DNA of 64,000 bases from Aphelocoma coerulescens (GCF_041296385.1 NC_091015.1:87838004-87902003); one strand, 5' to 3'. Positions 1-14,300 are shown, counted from the first letter of the stretch. Notes: generated by a model not told the origin, from the sequence alone. Made by a program: numbers and translations.

Positions 1-3000
1 ATGAATTAATGAATTAACTGGTGCCATTTGAACTATTGTGAAAATACTGTCTACTAAATTGTATGATGGGAATGAAAACAGCATTCTTTATATTCTCACT
101 CCCTAAGTCTAGTGCCTAAGACTCACATTTAAGTGATTAGTTAACTTCTGTATCTTATTCAAATGATTGCTTAATAATACCAAGTGATGTCAGCTAAACT
201 GTGATAACAGGAAAAAAAGAGAAACCTATACTAGACATAAGCTTTCACTCATGGTACAAATTCTGCCCTGTTCTTTATCAAATGTTAAACTGAAAAAAAA
301 AAATAGCTAGGGATGGTTTTCAGTGGAATTGAAGATTATTTCAGTGGGAAAGTACAGTTTTGTCATGTTTCCTTCTGACTGGAGGTTTATGGACTGGTGA
401 TGAAACCACTTAAAACATACACAAAATGTATTCCAGTTCTTGCTCTCTGTCTTTATTGAGTCATAAATATATGTAAGATTTAAAATCTCTACATTTTTTT
501 CTGGCTCACTGAAGTTCTCCATCTTTTTTCACAAAGGCCTTATAAAGCAATCTGTTAAAAAAAAAAAAAAAAAAAAGAATGTATCTGGCTTTTTGTGATG
601 GGAGTGTGAAAGAAGATGTAGGTGGTTTCTAGAAAAAGCACAATCTCTTTGCTCTGCTGCCTTTGAGATGTATGTTTTGTAGATTTCTACAAGTACACAT
701 GCAAATGGATAACTTTCTATTATTGTTTTATTTTAGATTAGTAGAAAGCAGCATGATTTAGGTAAATCAAAGAAGATAAATTCCTTGCTTTGTTCTAAAG
801 ACAAAAAATCCAAACCCAATCAAAGAATACTCAAAACCAACAACCAGCTGAAATTTCAGAGCTTGTGTCGTCTCTTACCTTGGACCAAATGAAAAGTCCA
901 CTATCTGAAGATACTTCTTCAGTTCAACTTGTTATATCAAAGGGTCCACAACTTAAATATAAATTGTGACTCTCAGGTTTTTATTTCACAAGCAAGAGCG
1001 GAGCTTTTACTGCCTTGTGGTGTTGTTTACAGGCTGTCAAAATACTTGCATGGATTTGGTATTTTTTCACTAACAAGTGCTGTTATGTACAGCCATTCAC
1101 TGAATTAAAAAATCAAATCCTCTAGGTGGTTTCTGTGAGCCAAATGATAAATAAATTTATTCTTAAGAGCATTTAATTTTCCTACAGGATTTTAATATAA
1201 TAACCAAGCCCTCAAATTATGATTTTTAAAATTACCTTCTGAATTATTTCCAAATGGTGGTGAAATACGTAGAGCTCTGCCATCAAAATTGCAAGTGGGG
1301 CATGGTCAGCGTTGGAGCTGTTACTTATACATATTATGTCTTATTTTATACAGCTGTCTGTTGTTATAATTTTCTTCTGGCCTGAACTCTTGTCCATACA
1401 TTTGGCTTGTGATACAATACTTTCTTTTTTTTTTCCAGCTAAATCGCAGCATATTTTGGTAAGACTACACCCCAAGTCTTGTTTTCCTTTCTTGGATACA
1501 TGTGGCAGTCAACAAGAGAGAATTCTGAATTGCATGCCTAGAAATCTTTGTGGAAGATGAACAAAGGATTTCTTTGCAAGTTTGTAGGAAATATGAACAT
1601 GTAGGAACAATAAGGAAGAGCAGTTGTTGTATAGAAAAATTCCCTCAGTGAATCTGATTCTTTTATTTTTTTTTAAATGCTCTTAAAACATTCTGTCTGT
1701 GCTTGTAGAATAGTCTATTGTACATCCATCAGATAATAGCCTACAATTTCCTACAACTAATGGAGTTATTCTGATATAGTCCAAACTACAAGACGGTGCA
1801 GACCTAGTATTTAAATTCTAATCTATATTGGAGTATAATATAATTAATGAGTTGTGCTATGTGAATTAGGAGATCCTGAGTAGATGCTGTTTTTTGAATT
1901 AGTATTTATATGTAAGGTTTTAACATTTTCCAGTTTGCGTTGCAAAATTTCCCTTTATCAGAAAGGATTGAAAATTTGACAAATTAACATTGATTCTGAG
2001 GCAAAACTGCACTATTGTGTCACTGGTATCAGCATTAGTGACATGTACAGTCACATTACTCCTTAGGCACAAACCTTGTCTGAATTGTAGGCAGAATACA
2101 AATATGGAAACGTGTATTGATACTGAAACTATAACACTTATTAGTATTAATTAAAATTAAGCTGCTTTTCTAAGGTGAAGGATTATTCATCACATGACTA
2201 TTTTATGTAAAGACTGAGTACCTTTCAAGTTTAATATTACAGTTTAGGTAAATATTGGGTGATGTGTACAGAAAGAATAGATGAAGTCCTCTGTTTGTTT
2301 GTTTGTTTGTTTGTTTGTTTGTTTCTTTGGAGTTTTTGGTTCTTTGCTATGCAAGAGGATCAGTCAAGTTAATCATGATGATCTCCTCTTTCTTCCTCTT
2401 GACTCACTAATTTTTTGAGGAAATAATACTTATTCTCATGTCTCTATAGATCAGATCCTGTGATGGTTTTTTAATGCATTTTTTATGCTATATCTCAGCC
2501 CCATGTCAGTCAGGATTTTTCTTAAAGCAACATTGGATCAGATAAAATTTTCAAAGATATTTTAACACTGTTTAGCTGCTTGTATCAGTGCTTTATTGCC
2601 TGAAGAAAGGAACAAGATATATTATCAAGAAATGAAGTACACCTTTCAAAATCAGGAAGCTTGAGTGGAGATTCCAAATTGATAGGTAGCTTAGAGTATT
2701 TGTCAAATGTTGATTTTTTTTTAATCATGTCTGTTTTTCTGGGTGAGGAAAATAACATAAGTGTCTACCCTGTGCATTTAACACCCCAAAATCTTGGGGT
2801 ATGTGAAGATAAATGTTCTAGCTTAGTAAAGCCTTAAAACACTTTTCTAGAATGTAGAAGTGTTTGAATATCTCTGTAGGCAGCAAAAACACAACTGTTT
2901 CTCCTCAGCTCCCCTTGAGTTCTGTTTTCATAGAAGGTAGGTAATGCAATGTTATTATGTCATACCATTATCTTGAAGGAGAGCAATTGAAGACATGTGC

Positions 3001-3010
3001 AAAGGTACCT
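1..3010. other. No gene recognised; AT-rich non-coding DNA
   Basis: I see no exon, RNA gene or recognisable transposon here. The open frames are short and lack homology that I can name. Simple-sequence tracts are a 20-base poly-A at 557-576 and a (GTTT)n run at about 2292-2324. Confidence 0.6.
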
Positions 3011-3066
3011 TCACAGAATCACAGAATATTCTGAGTTGGAAGGATCTCACAAGGATCACTGAGTCC
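3011..3066 (-). repeat. CR1 LINE 3'-end fragment
   Basis: Read on the minus strand, this short piece ends in two ATTCTGTGA-like octamers, the hallmark 3' terminus of the avian CR1 LINE. They are preceded by the typical 'ccttccaact' block. Only about 56 bp survive, so this is a severely 5'-truncated copy. Confidence 0.75.
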
Positions 3067-3847
3067 TTTCTGAAAGTAGACTTGTACTTGTTTGTGCTTT
3101 AAAGGAATTATTGGATGTAATGTGCAAAATTTTTATTCAGATTTTCTTCTAAATAGTGAGAATATTTGAGAAATACTGTCTCTTGGTGTTTGAAGGGTTT
3201 TTTTGGAAACTGTAATTTTAAAAGATACTTCTGTTCAGTTTAACATTAGCAGACATCAAGTATTTGACAGGAAAAAATACTTTTTTTTTGCCATGGGAAA
3301 AAAGTATTTTGCCCAGAAAAAATTTATTGAGCTGATTAGTCTTTCAGGAGTGTTTCAAATCTAGACAAGTTCTGAGAGTGGACCATAAAATAATTATCTC
3401 TTTGTACAACGTGTATCATTGAAGTAGCTGGTTTAGATAGGATTTCAATAAGAAAAGTGGGGGGGGGATTTCTGCTATTAAGCTAGACATTAATTTTGTC
3501 TGAATGTAGTGGTAAATTTAAGGTGATCATTAAGGGGCAGGCAGAAAAGTATATTTATAATTATGTAGAAGGAACACAGGAGGATGCCCTGTATTAATCT
3601 TTAGGGTGAAGAAGAACATCAGTTGTGCCCTCAGTAGACTCAGTAGGCTTTCTTTGAAGCACTTCTCCCTCTCAGGTGTGTTTATGCCACCAGAAATGAC
3701 AACACATGGAGGAAAACTTGCAAGATGCATTCGAGTGCAGCAGCCGATTCATAAGTGTGATGCTGTGTGTTTCGTGCCTGATATTTTTTATGGTTGTGGA
3801 CACTTGCACCATCAGAAGTAATTAAGAGCAAACAAAAGAGCTGTGCA

Positions 3848-3883
<36 letters not shown>

Positions 3884-5621
3884 TTAAATTATCTGTACAG
3901 CTTTGTGCTGTAACTACTGTAAGTATATTTTAGGAATGTAACAGGTATGCTACAGCAACTGTTGCAAGGGAAAAGGTTTCTTTTCAGGTTATGTTGTCAG
4001 CTCTCAACAAAATGAATCACACACAGTGGGTGAGTAAAGCCATCCTGTGTTTATGATCCCTGACTCATTCCACAGGTTTTATTTGCTTCCATTTCGAAGA
4101 CATTTTACTACTTTTGTACAGCAAATTGTATCTACACCATAAAGTAACAGTTGCAGCTTTTACAAGTCTGGGATTACATATTCCCTGGACAGTTTTCTTT
4201 TCATAGGGACAAGTCTTGAGATATCAAAATTCTGGAAAAGCAGAAAATTGTTAGAGGAAAGTTGGCCCCAGGTGACAAAAGGAAATTGGAAGGAAAAAGA
4301 AGACATGAAAAATAAATAAGTCCTATTGCTGCAGAGGACCAGCTGCAATACTCCCATGTGTTTGTGAATCTTGACCTCCCTTGTTAAAGGTGGAATTTTT
4401 TCTAGGAAGAGCTTGATAAATGCTTCATACACATGTACATGTGTGGAAAGGTGACTTGTGGTGTCAGGGCAATAGTGTGGAAAGGGATAAGCATGGCTAG
4501 GAGATGAGAATAAAAGGAAGGAGGTATGAAAAGTGCTGTAGACTTGTATCTTATAACCTACTTCTTCAGCTTTCACTTGCAGACCCTGTTTCTTCCTCTC
4601 AGTCTGCATATTAAGGACAGCAGAAGATAGACACTAAAATAAGAAATGTAACTCCCTGAAACCAAATAAAATTTCTTATTTGTGCTTAATTAACAAATTT
4701 GCTGAAACTAATTTCTTTGTTGCAAAATCAGTATTGTGGTGCTGGCAGTTCATTTTTCAGAGCGAGTCACTGTGAACACTGTGGTGCCTGGATGGTTAAA
4801 AGTGGCTAATGTGAATATCAATTAATAGTGTTCTAGTGGCAAGGAGATAAAAAAAAATATTGTTTACACTTTTGCCTTAATTAGCATATAGAGATGAAAA
4901 ATTACAAGATACTGTTTCAGTTTCTCTCAAAAATCTATCACTTAGAGCTTGACAGATCTGACATAGGAGGATACAAAGAACAGAAAACTGGAAAATCCTC
5001 AGATGGCTTGTTTCCTTTGTTATGAGCTAGTCCTCCAAAGTTTCTGATCACATCTTAGCTGTCATATGGGCCTTGCTATCTCACCCTGTCCTGTGGTACC
5101 ACAAGCAAGAATGCAAGAGATGCTCAGTCTAACAGAGTTAATGAACCATCACCGAATATTTTGGAATGCTCTGTAGCAAAGTAGAGTCAAAAGAAAGATA
5201 CTGTAAAGGGCAGCTCTAGTAGCATGTAGCAGAGCTCAAACATAGCATGTCTCTGTCTTGGATAAAAATCTTAGATAATTCCAGGAAATTTGTGGTACAA
5301 ATGAAAATTAAAAATGTTTAAAACAAGTTGTTAGATTTTGGGAGAGTATTTCTTCCTAATGATAAATCTGATGACAAGTCTAATCATAAACATTTGTCAG
5401 ATTATTTAAAGTATACATATAAACAGGCAACAGTTTAATATTTCTTTTGCGATAACATGCTCTTACATTGTCCTCATCTGGTCTCTAGCTAATGTAATCT
5501 TGAAAATGTTGGGAAAATGGTTTGGAAAAGCATTTAGAGCTCAACTTATTGATGTATTCTGTGTTGGAAAACCCACATCCCTGCCCTACCTTTGCAAATC
5601 TCCAATGGTACTATGTATGTT
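3067..5621. other. No gene recognised; contains a long poly-A
   Basis: I see no supported gene. A 32-base poly-A tract lies at 3849-3880, about 28 bp downstream of the stop of a 71-codon plus-strand open frame (3606-3821). I could not find a duplicated target site around it, and the frame resembles no family I know, so I do not call a retrocopy. Confidence 0.5.
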
Positions 5622-6911
5622 TGTCATGGGTTAGCTAGCCTAGTCTCGGAAGTGATGTTCTCGCAAAAGAGTGCTTACAGTTTTCCCCATGACCTGATAG
5701 AACCTATCAGTGGCCAGTTTGAATATGGACAATTCTTTAAGCCACTTAAAGTTGTGACCACCTCTGTGATCCACACTTAAGAATAGACAAACTCCCCCCC
5801 AAGCTCTCTCTCCTTTCCAGTGCTGGGAGAGGTGGCTGCGGGCCCCGTGCAGGGGCCAGCAGGCCCAGCCCCTGCTTGGGCCGGGCCAGGCCGGGCCACG
5901 GCCATCCTGGAGCTGATGGGTCCTATTCCACCTGCAGAACCCCCCCACAGCCCTGCTGTGGGCAGCCGGAGCGGCTCAGCTCCCCCCCCCCTCCACTGTG
6001 ATAAGCCACATTCCAGCTGCAAGGCTGAGGTGAGATTAACCCTTTTATTGCTGTGAAAAGCTGAAACCCTGAGGGAAGAGAAAGAGGAGATGCTTAAAGC
6101 TGAAAGTCGGTTGTGAAGCTATGATATATCAGAGTATCCTGTTGTAATTTCATGAAGATATGGGGGGTGGAGTGTTCAACTCATAAGCAAAAGCACCTGT
6201 GCAGAGATAGGCAGATGCTGACGCAGCTGTAATTTCATGAGAAGTTGGACAGGGAGAGATGGAAGTGATGAGGACTTTTGCTCCAAATGGGAAAGGAGAA
6301 AACCTCAATTCCTAGAGATGCTCCCAGAGATAGTCCTAAAGATGAAGATGAGGAGGACCCTTTGCTCCCAGGGAAGGAGGGCATCTGTTCTTAGAGATTA
6401 AATGCTCCCAGAGATGGGTGAAGAGAACTTTTGTTTCTTAACGGCTCAACCTTAAAATTGTACCCCAAAACCTTCAAGAGTGGACCCTCGAAAGCAGTTG
6501 CAGGAAAAGCTGCAAGTCGGGGGAAGGGACTCACATTGCGAGCAGAGAGACTCCTCTTCCTAAATGGACTGAACAATATTTGGAAGTGGGCAGCTGTCTT
6601 GTTGTGATACTGTTTTCATAGCACAAGCAAGAAGAGACTTCTCTTTCTAAATGGACTGAACAAGGTTATTATGGAAGTGGTAAACAGACTGAACATCTTA
6701 AGGGTTGTCTTTTTACATTGTCAGTGGGAGAAGGGAGGAAGGTGGGGGGAGGAGGAGAGTTCTGAAGGTGGTATAATTTTTTTCCCCTTCTTTTAGGTCT
6801 GTTAATAAACTTCTTTATATTCTTTCAAGTTTGGTGCCTGCTTTGCATTTCTCCTAATTTTTATCTCACAGAAGGTAAACAGTAATGAGTATTTTGGGCC
6901 AAACCACTACA
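5622..6911 (+). mobile_element. Solo LTR, family A (1290 bp, 5-bp TSD)
   Basis: The element starts TGTCATGGG and ends CCACTACA, so it has the TG...CA ends of an LTR. It is flanked by a perfect 5-bp duplication, ATGTT at 5617-5621 and 6912-6916. A polyadenylation signal AATAAA lies at 6804-6809, which sets the plus orientation. A very GC-rich stretch (about 5835-5910) and a G-rich U3 follow the first 200 bp. A second, clearly homologous copy in the same orientation is at 36635-37956. Because both flanks carry the duplication and no internal sequence is present, this is a solo LTR left by recombination between the two LTRs of a provirus. I do not know its Repbase name. Confidence 0.85.
6804..6809 (+). 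promoter_or_regulatory. LTR polyadenylation signal AATAAA
   Basis: An AATAAA hexamer sits about 100 bp from the right end of the family A solo LTR and is conserved in the second copy (37849-37854). A TATA-like string (gtataattt) lies only about 30 bp upstream, so the true TATA box of this LTR is uncertain. Confidence 0.6.
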
Positions 6912-9690
6912 ATGTTTGAGATGATTTCAAAGAAACAGTAAGCCTATTCAATTTTGAATCTTTTGAGAGAGAACATCCTTAATAATCAAAATATTTTGAT
7001 ACCTGTCACTTGAGCCTTGTCATGCAAATCTAAACCTTTGTTTTCTGGAATGTGTTTTGTGACACATGCAATTACTAGAAAGTCCTTAGAAACCCACTGC
7101 AAAATTCTTTTTTTTGCAGGTTATATGATGTTTTGATGTCAGAGATGTCACTTCTAAATTTGAAATAAAGTGCAAAACAATTCCTTTAAGCTCATATTCA
7201 CCTGTTGCTCAGTAGACTGTTCAACTGACATAAACATTTCCATGTGGAAAACTTAAATGTACATTCTTAAATAATATCAAATTTCCTCTTTCTGTGAAAG
7301 TCCTTCAGAATTGGAAACAGACATCATTGGCATCTGAAACGTCCTGCATTTAATCTGCCTTGAATTATATAGGTCCTTTCTTACCCTCTGTGTATGCTTT
7401 GCATATTAATTAGACTAAGATGTTAGTGATGTAGCAGGAATTCTGAATTTTTTGTTTTTCTTTACCCCATGCAGCTTCCCTTCCCCACTCCCCAGCTGAG
7501 ACTGAAACAATATCAAAATGGATCAGTGTAACTCAGTGTTGAGGAAAAGATGTTAATTTTTTTTTTAAAGTTTAGAAAGAAAAAATTAATTACGGGAATT
7601 GAAATAACAATTAAGGAACTTGAAACAGCTAGAAATCTTCTCCTTTTAATTCTAAGTATTTAGTGACAAATTACCCATAGAGGTAATGTGTTTGCACAAT
7701 TGTAATCTCTCTTTGGACCTCATATAAACATGGCAAAAAGCTAATTATATTGAAGATGTCATAATTAATGCATGACTTTTGATACTAAGTGGTGTAAATC
7801 TTTATTGATTTATATGATAGCTTGAACTCCATATAAACTATAGATCCAAGAAGTGTTTTGTCCTTTCTCTGTTTATAGTTGACCTTTTAGAAAGATCTAA
7901 CAAAGAGGGCTGCAGTCATCTTAGTCTCACAATGTCTTGAGCCAATTCAGGAATGACCTCCAAGTACTGGGAGAAAATAGTGCTGTCCAGTGCTAAAAGG
8001 CTGCTAAACCATATTAAAGAAGTAGTGATGAGTGTCTGCTGCCATAATTCACTGTAGTTTACTTTCATAAAAGGCAAAAATTTTGGTCCATTTTTTAACA
8101 TCTAAACACTGGAGTTTTTACTTCATAGCTAGTTGTCAACAGAAGCACTAATGCTAAAATTCACTTTGGAATATTATTTTGAATCCTTCTTCAGCTACTT
8201 TCTTAAGGATGCTTAGTAAGAAAACAATAGTCAGACCAAATTGATCTGCTAAGAAAGTATGCTGTAACTTAAGGAACATAAAGACAGACGGCTCTATCAA
8301 GATAAGTGGAATTTGGGAGTGAAATATTTGTGACGTTTTGAGAAGAAGAAAATTGTTCTAACTAGTATTGCAGTATCTCATTCTTCACTTAAAAAAAGCA
8401 GTGCTGCTGATTCGTAGGCCTGACCTGAAATTAATTTATCTGAAACACAGGCACAATAGTGGACTGAGGGCATGCTTCTAGGCAATGCCATTATCCAAAC
8501 ATATTTTCCTAGCTTATAAAATGTATCTAGATTGTTATTTGGCTATTTAGCTCTGTACACTGGCTGGGAAAAAAAAACAAACCAGAAACTAAACAATAAA
8601 CACACCCCATAGTTCCTGCACACACCCCCCCACACCCCTTTTCTGAAGGTGTTCACAGTACCATTCATGGAATGCAATTAACAATCATCTTTATGCATTA
8701 AAGAAAATAAATCTCCCTTTCTCCTGTTTTGTAAGTTCCATTGCATGCTGTATAAAATAAAAACTTTTAAAGTTGAAATTAGAAGGGAACATATTTTTAA
8801 AACTGCATGGTCATTACAATATTACATTACTTCTTTTTAAAATTATTTATACAAAAACCTTCTTACTACTTAGAATTATGCTTTTTTTTTTTTTTTAATA
8901 AGTTTTTTTTCTAGGAGATGATTGGCAGAGATGAGGAATTGTTAAGTTTGGGTTGGTTTGGGGTTTTTTTGCCATGCAAAGATAACATGCATTTTATTCC
9001 TATTGTTATTCAGAAAACAGGATAGCAAGAGTAATGACAATTTAGTGTCTCTGTACAGTCAGGTCACCCCTGTCAAGGAGAATGTTGAGACTTCCATTTT
9101 TATTCTTCCTTGTCCTCTGCTGTTGATTGTCAGAATACTAAGGAAGTTAAAGAATGTGTTTGTCAACTAGAACATCTTTCTGTTATGACCTGGATATTCA
9201 TCACCAGTCTTACTTTAGAAGTATGGTATAATGATAAATTTGGGTGCTAGCTGGTCTAATCTGGCTGTCAACCAGCAACCTTGAGCTGGGATGCTCTTTT
9301 ATCTTGTGAAACACACAGATTCATGAGACATTCACTCTTTAAGTAAAATCATCTATTTAGCTTTTCTTCCCCCATCACCAACAAGGTGTGATGGTGTTTT
9401 GAATTTAATTTATGCAGTAAACAAACAATGAAATTTGTTTCTGTCAGCACTTCCATCTTGGAAAGAACAAAGCAAAAAAAAAAAGAATGTCGTGCAGTGA
9501 TTAATGATTGTGATTAACTCTCTACAGGTTATGGCTTCATGCCCCAATGATTCTTCTGTCATTACTCTGGGTAAGATGCTACATTAAACACATATGCCCT
9601 CATCCATACGGCTTGCTAAAAACCTAGAGGTTGACCTTTGTCTTTGTGTTTTTTACAAATGCACTTTCAATGCTGAATGTGTAACTTGTG
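6912..9690. other. No gene recognised
   Basis: This is AT-rich DNA without a recognisable gene or repeat. One short stretch (9528-9570) is bounded by a good pyrimidine-AG acceptor-like sequence and a GTAAGA donor-like sequence. At 43 nt, and with no known product, it is not evidence enough for an exon. Confidence 0.5.
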
Positions 9691-10258
9691 CATCCTGGGC
9701 TGCAGTAAGAGGGGTCCCTGGGTTAAAGGGGGTGATCTCTCCCCTCCCAGTCAGCACTGGTGAGGCTGCACCTGGAGTTCTTTGTTCACTTCAGTGCTCC
9801 TGAGAATAGCAAGGACATGAACAAATTGGGAAGAGTTGTGGGGAAGGGTCACAAGGTTGCGAAAAGGACTGGAGCATCTTGCCTACAAAGAAAGGTTGAG
9901 AGAGCAAGGACTGTTGAGGCTGAAGAAGAGAAGACTCCATGAGATCTCATCAATGTGTGTAAAATACCTGAAGTGAGGCTACAAAGGCAGCAGAGATTGG
10001 TTCTCTCTTTAGTGGTGACCAGAGGCAATGTGCACAATATAAAACACGGAAGGTTTTTTTCTGAATATCAGGAAACACTTTTTACTGTGAGGATGACTGA
10101 GCACAGGTTTCCCACAGAGGTTGTGTAGAGTAAATCACTGGACATATTCAAAGCTGCCTAGACATGATCCTGTGCAACCAGCTATTGGTGTCCCTGTCTG
10201 AGCAGAGTAGGGCTGTACCAGATGATCTCAGGAGGTCCCTTCAGACTTCAATCATCAG
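9691..10258 (+). repeat. CR1 LINE 3' region
   Basis: The plus strand shows the usual CR1 3' landmarks in order: 'catcctgggctgc', a block describing 'ggtcacaaggttgc...actggagcatctt', and finally 'accagatgatctcaggaggtccctt' near the 3' end. The copy is diverged, and the terminal octamers are degraded. It is non-coding and 5'-truncated. Confidence 0.8.
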
Positions 10259-10956
10259 AGGTTTCCCCATCCCCTTGTGCTACTTGGTGGGAGGGAAGGA
10301 GAGAAGTGGGAGAAAATGTGGTTTTGTTTTTCTTTTGTTTATCAGCATCCTACTTTAATTTTAGTTGCCATTAAATTAAATTATTTTGCCTCAAGTTGCT
10401 TTGGTTTTGGTTGTGATGGTAATCAGTAAGTGATCTTTCTGTTTTTATTGTGAACCAATGAAATAAACCAAGCTTTTTGGTTTTATTTTCTCCCCTCTTT
10501 TGTTGAGGTGGAAGAATAAGAGAGTAGCTGGGTTGGGCCTGGTGGTCTGCCAAAGTCAATCCACCACAGACATAAATAGAAATAAAACTTTTTAGCTTGA
10601 ATATAGCTTATTACGTTTCTAATTTTTAAAAATCAATTAGAGTGTATATTAACAGGAAAAACAGAACAGTGATTCACATACCAATTACCACAGAATGTGT
10701 CTAGAGAATGATTATGATTTTTTTTTTAATTAATCATGTTTTGGGACAAAAGAAGAAAAAATATCTTACAAGTTCTGAAGTCTTGTGTGTAACCCTATAT
10801 ATGTTACAAATTTCCTTGGTGCTTCCTTAACAGGGAATTCATTAAAAGGATATCTGTTTAAGTGACCCTTAAGTTCTGTTTAAGAAAGCTCGTTTTTCAT
10901 ATTCTTTTAGTCTTTAGCTATGAAAATTGAATAAGTCACTTCTTTACTACAAGAAG
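10259..10956. other. No gene recognised
   Basis: This is AT-rich spacer between two CR1 fragments. I see nothing else in it. Confidence 0.5.
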
Positions 10957-11360
10957 TCATAGAATAGTTGAATGATTTGAGTGAGGATGTACCTGTAAAG
11001 AGCACTCAGTTCCAACTCCCTGCCATGAGCAGGGACACCCTCTGCTACACCTGTTTGCTCAAAGCCCCATCCACCCTGGTCTTGAACACAATTTCTCTGG
11101 ACAACCCTCCCTGGGTTATCACCACCCTTCTCTTAAAAGATGTTCTTCCTCACATCCAATATAAATTTATTAGGACTGCCCTCTTTTGTACTGTCGCTAC
11201 AGTACACCTTGACAAAAGGTGTCTGTGTCTTTGCCATAAGCCCCACTTATGTACTGAAAGGTCACAATAAGGTCTCCCTGAGGCCTTCTCTCCTCCAAAC
11301 TGAACTTTTCCACCTCTCTCAGCCTTTCTTCATAGGAGATTGCTCCAGCCAACAGCCAAA
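10957..11360 (-). repeat. CR1 LINE 3' region, antisense
   Basis: The sequence begins with a reversed CR1 terminus (tcatagaatag) and continues through the well-known antisense CR1 blocks: 'agttccaactccctgccatg', 'cttgaacacaatttctctgg', 'aaggtctccctgaggccttctctcctcc' and 'ctctcagcctttctt'. It is therefore a minus-strand CR1 copy, old and 5'-truncated. Confidence 0.85.
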
Positions 11361-14300
11361 TACCTTGGTTTCGTTGGTATAGAATTATTCTGCCTGCAAG
11401 TAAATTTTATGTGCTAATTTAATTTACTTACACAATCAAATTATGGGGAAAATTTTTCCTTGTCCTTCTTCTCAATGTTATTACAATTATTACTCTTTTT
11501 TTTTTTTTTATTAATACCCTGCTTTTTTCTGCAGCTTTTTTTACAAAACAAAGAGAGCTTTTAATTATACAAATAATAATGATTTAGACACCTGGATAAA
11601 ATTTGAGAAATAAAAAATTCACAATTCCTTAAAAAAGGTATTGTCTATTACAGCTACTGCTTCACAAAATTTGGATTTATGCTGAAGTAGACCCATTCCT
11701 AGAAAAGTAAGCACTGATTTCTGCACTTCAAAAAGATGATTTCATGTACTTTTAATCAGATTATCAAACTCTTCCAGGATACCCTGAACTACCCTTATTT
11801 CCAACATATTGCAGGTGCCATTTCTCAGAAGAAAACGGGTTTTGGGAGTGGTAACTTTTTGGTATAGCCTTGTCTCTTGAACTAAAGATGATGGTTTTGA
11901 AACTATATTTCTCTTCATGTAGTATTGATCAAGACTTTTAATATTTAAATAAATTGAATAAAGTCATTATCTAACTGTATATTTTTTATTGTAACTCCTA
12001 CTTTTTTAATACACTCACTTATAGAAGACACTTTATAAAAACTGTTGTACAAGTGAATGCAGATTTAATCCTCCAGTAGAAATTTGGTTTTGAAATATGT
12101 CCTTAGAACTTCATAACTTTCATTAATCAGCATTATTGTATGTAACATGCTTCAGAGGAACTGAAATTGATTCTTATATGGAAGTGAAAACTTTTTGTGT
12201 TGTATTGACTTTTGTTATTGTTTCCTTTTTCTCTATAGTATAAGAGTAACTTCTTTTTCTCCTCCTACCTCCCCCCATATATTTCATGTTAGTAAATTCT
12301 ACTGCATCTTGCTAAGATTTTTCAAATACTTTTTGAGCAATTTTGGCTCCCCTTTTTTTTTTCTTCTTGGATGTTAGGAGTACCATTCACTGTTTGCAGA
12401 GCCTTACATGGCAGAAAATGACTCAGGCTTTGCTACCCAGAACAAAAAGAGGTTGTTGCCCATGCCGGCATTCTCAGAAAAAGATCAGGGAGCACTGATA
12501 AACTTTTGAAAAGATAAAGTCTATATCTAAAATTCCATTTCTTCTCATTATCTGATGACCTGTCAATTTGACTAAGTCCAACAAGGTGTTGCATGCAAAC
12601 CAGGATGTTTCAAAGTGACATTCCAAAAGTTAACATCCAAGTTCAAGTTTAATTGCCCAAAGAAGCTGTCTAATTGCACAAGTCATCATCTTCTAGGGAC
12701 TCTCAATAAAAATTAGACCACTTAGTTTCCCAATACAGGAGCCTGTAAATATATATCCATCCAAATGACTTTGGTTAAGTAGTCCCACATACAGGGAATA
12801 TCACCTAATTTGCTATGCAAGATTGACCTTTTTGACAATAATTTGTCAACATGAATTTGGCACAGGTTTACAGTGTTAAATGATTAGACAATCAATACAA
12901 CTTGATGTGTGACATAATTAATGCATGTGTCACATTGCTGTGAGGTTTAGAATATAATCTGGACTGTGTTGGACCCTGTCTGGTTCTGTTTAATGCACTT
13001 GGTAGGTCACAATATAACATGCAGTGTCTCTGGAGTTCATCTGGACTACCTGAGTTAATAAAGACTGGGACAACTTACAGTAAATGCTATTGCTCTGGAA
13101 ATAGTAAAACCAAATTAATTACTTTCTGAGGAGATATTCTAGATATATTACAACTTGATCAATAGCTAATTTGGAGAAATCTTACTCGTCTGCAGTATAT
13201 ATGCAAGTTGATCAGACGATAGGTGCTATGAAAATGTTGCCATATTCCTTGTGAATGATGCTTACAAAGGCTGTATCAAGTGACAACACATGCAAAAGTT
13301 CATGCACACAAACTCTGACATGAAGGTTTACATATGAAACATTCACTTGCAAGTTCAACAAATTTTATCCGTAGCACAATAAATTAGGTTTTGAGAATAT
13401 GGGGACATTGTTTATGTTGCACTGTAGGCAACTCCATGCACATAAACTAGAAATAAGTTTATTCTAGTTACAGATAATTTTAAAGACTTGCAGGGATTTT
13501 TTTCATATTTTTGAAGAAAGTATGGTTAAGTATATACTTTTTTAAATTGATATTATGCCAGTGAATGTTGTGGAAAAGTTGACATTGGAGCCTGAAAATT
13601 TGTAATTACAACTTAGATCATATTCAGTCAGTAGATATAGGACATGAGGAAGTTTGGACAAAATTAGATGAAAGTTGAAAGTGATCGTCATAGATTTTCT
13701 TGCCCCTGTAACTGAAGGTAGTTATAGAAAGTAATATATTCTGGAAATATGTTCTGGAAACTTCCCACATTCGTCAATTATGGTAGTCTTTCAGTGTTTC
13801 TAGAAGTTAATAAGTTAGTCATGATAATAACTTCATTTGTGAAATCATCCCTTTGGTTTTTGGCTCTATTTTATAAGAACATAAAAAAGCCCATCGTATT
13901 TCTATTAGTATTTCAATCCACTCATCAAATATTCATTTATGTCTCTTATATTTAAATGATGTAATAATCTAGAAAGCAGATTGTAGGCAACGTTATAATC
14001 CTGATATCTGGAGGATGTGACTTTAACAAAGGAATTTTAGTTCTATCAAATGTTTGTGTTATCATTTAGTAGACATTTTTGACCTGTGTGCAGAGTGTTA
14101 TTTGTCCCATGCTTGAAACTTAGTTTATTTTAGCGATTTCATGTTACTATTTTATTCAACTTTGATTAAAAAGAATAGAAATCAGTAGAATGCAGTCCTT
14201 ATAGTTCACCAAAGGAACCTTCATAAAGGGAACTGTAGTCATAAGAAGGTTTGGGAAACAGCTCTCTTTGTTTGTTTTTATTGCTGGGGATTTTTTAGTA

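Noticed and set aside
3606..3880. Retrocopy with poly-A tail (71-codon frame followed by 32 A residues)
   Set aside because: There is no polyadenylation signal, no target duplication around the poly-A and no recognisable parent protein.
4160..4609. 149-codon minus-strand open frame
   Set aside because: There is no domain or repeat I recognise, no splice context and no independent evidence of coding. I expect several such frames by chance in 64 kb.
9528..9570. Short exon between CTCTCTACAG and GTAAGA
   Set aside because: Splice-like strings are frequent. It is 43 nt with no recognised product and no neighbouring exon to join.
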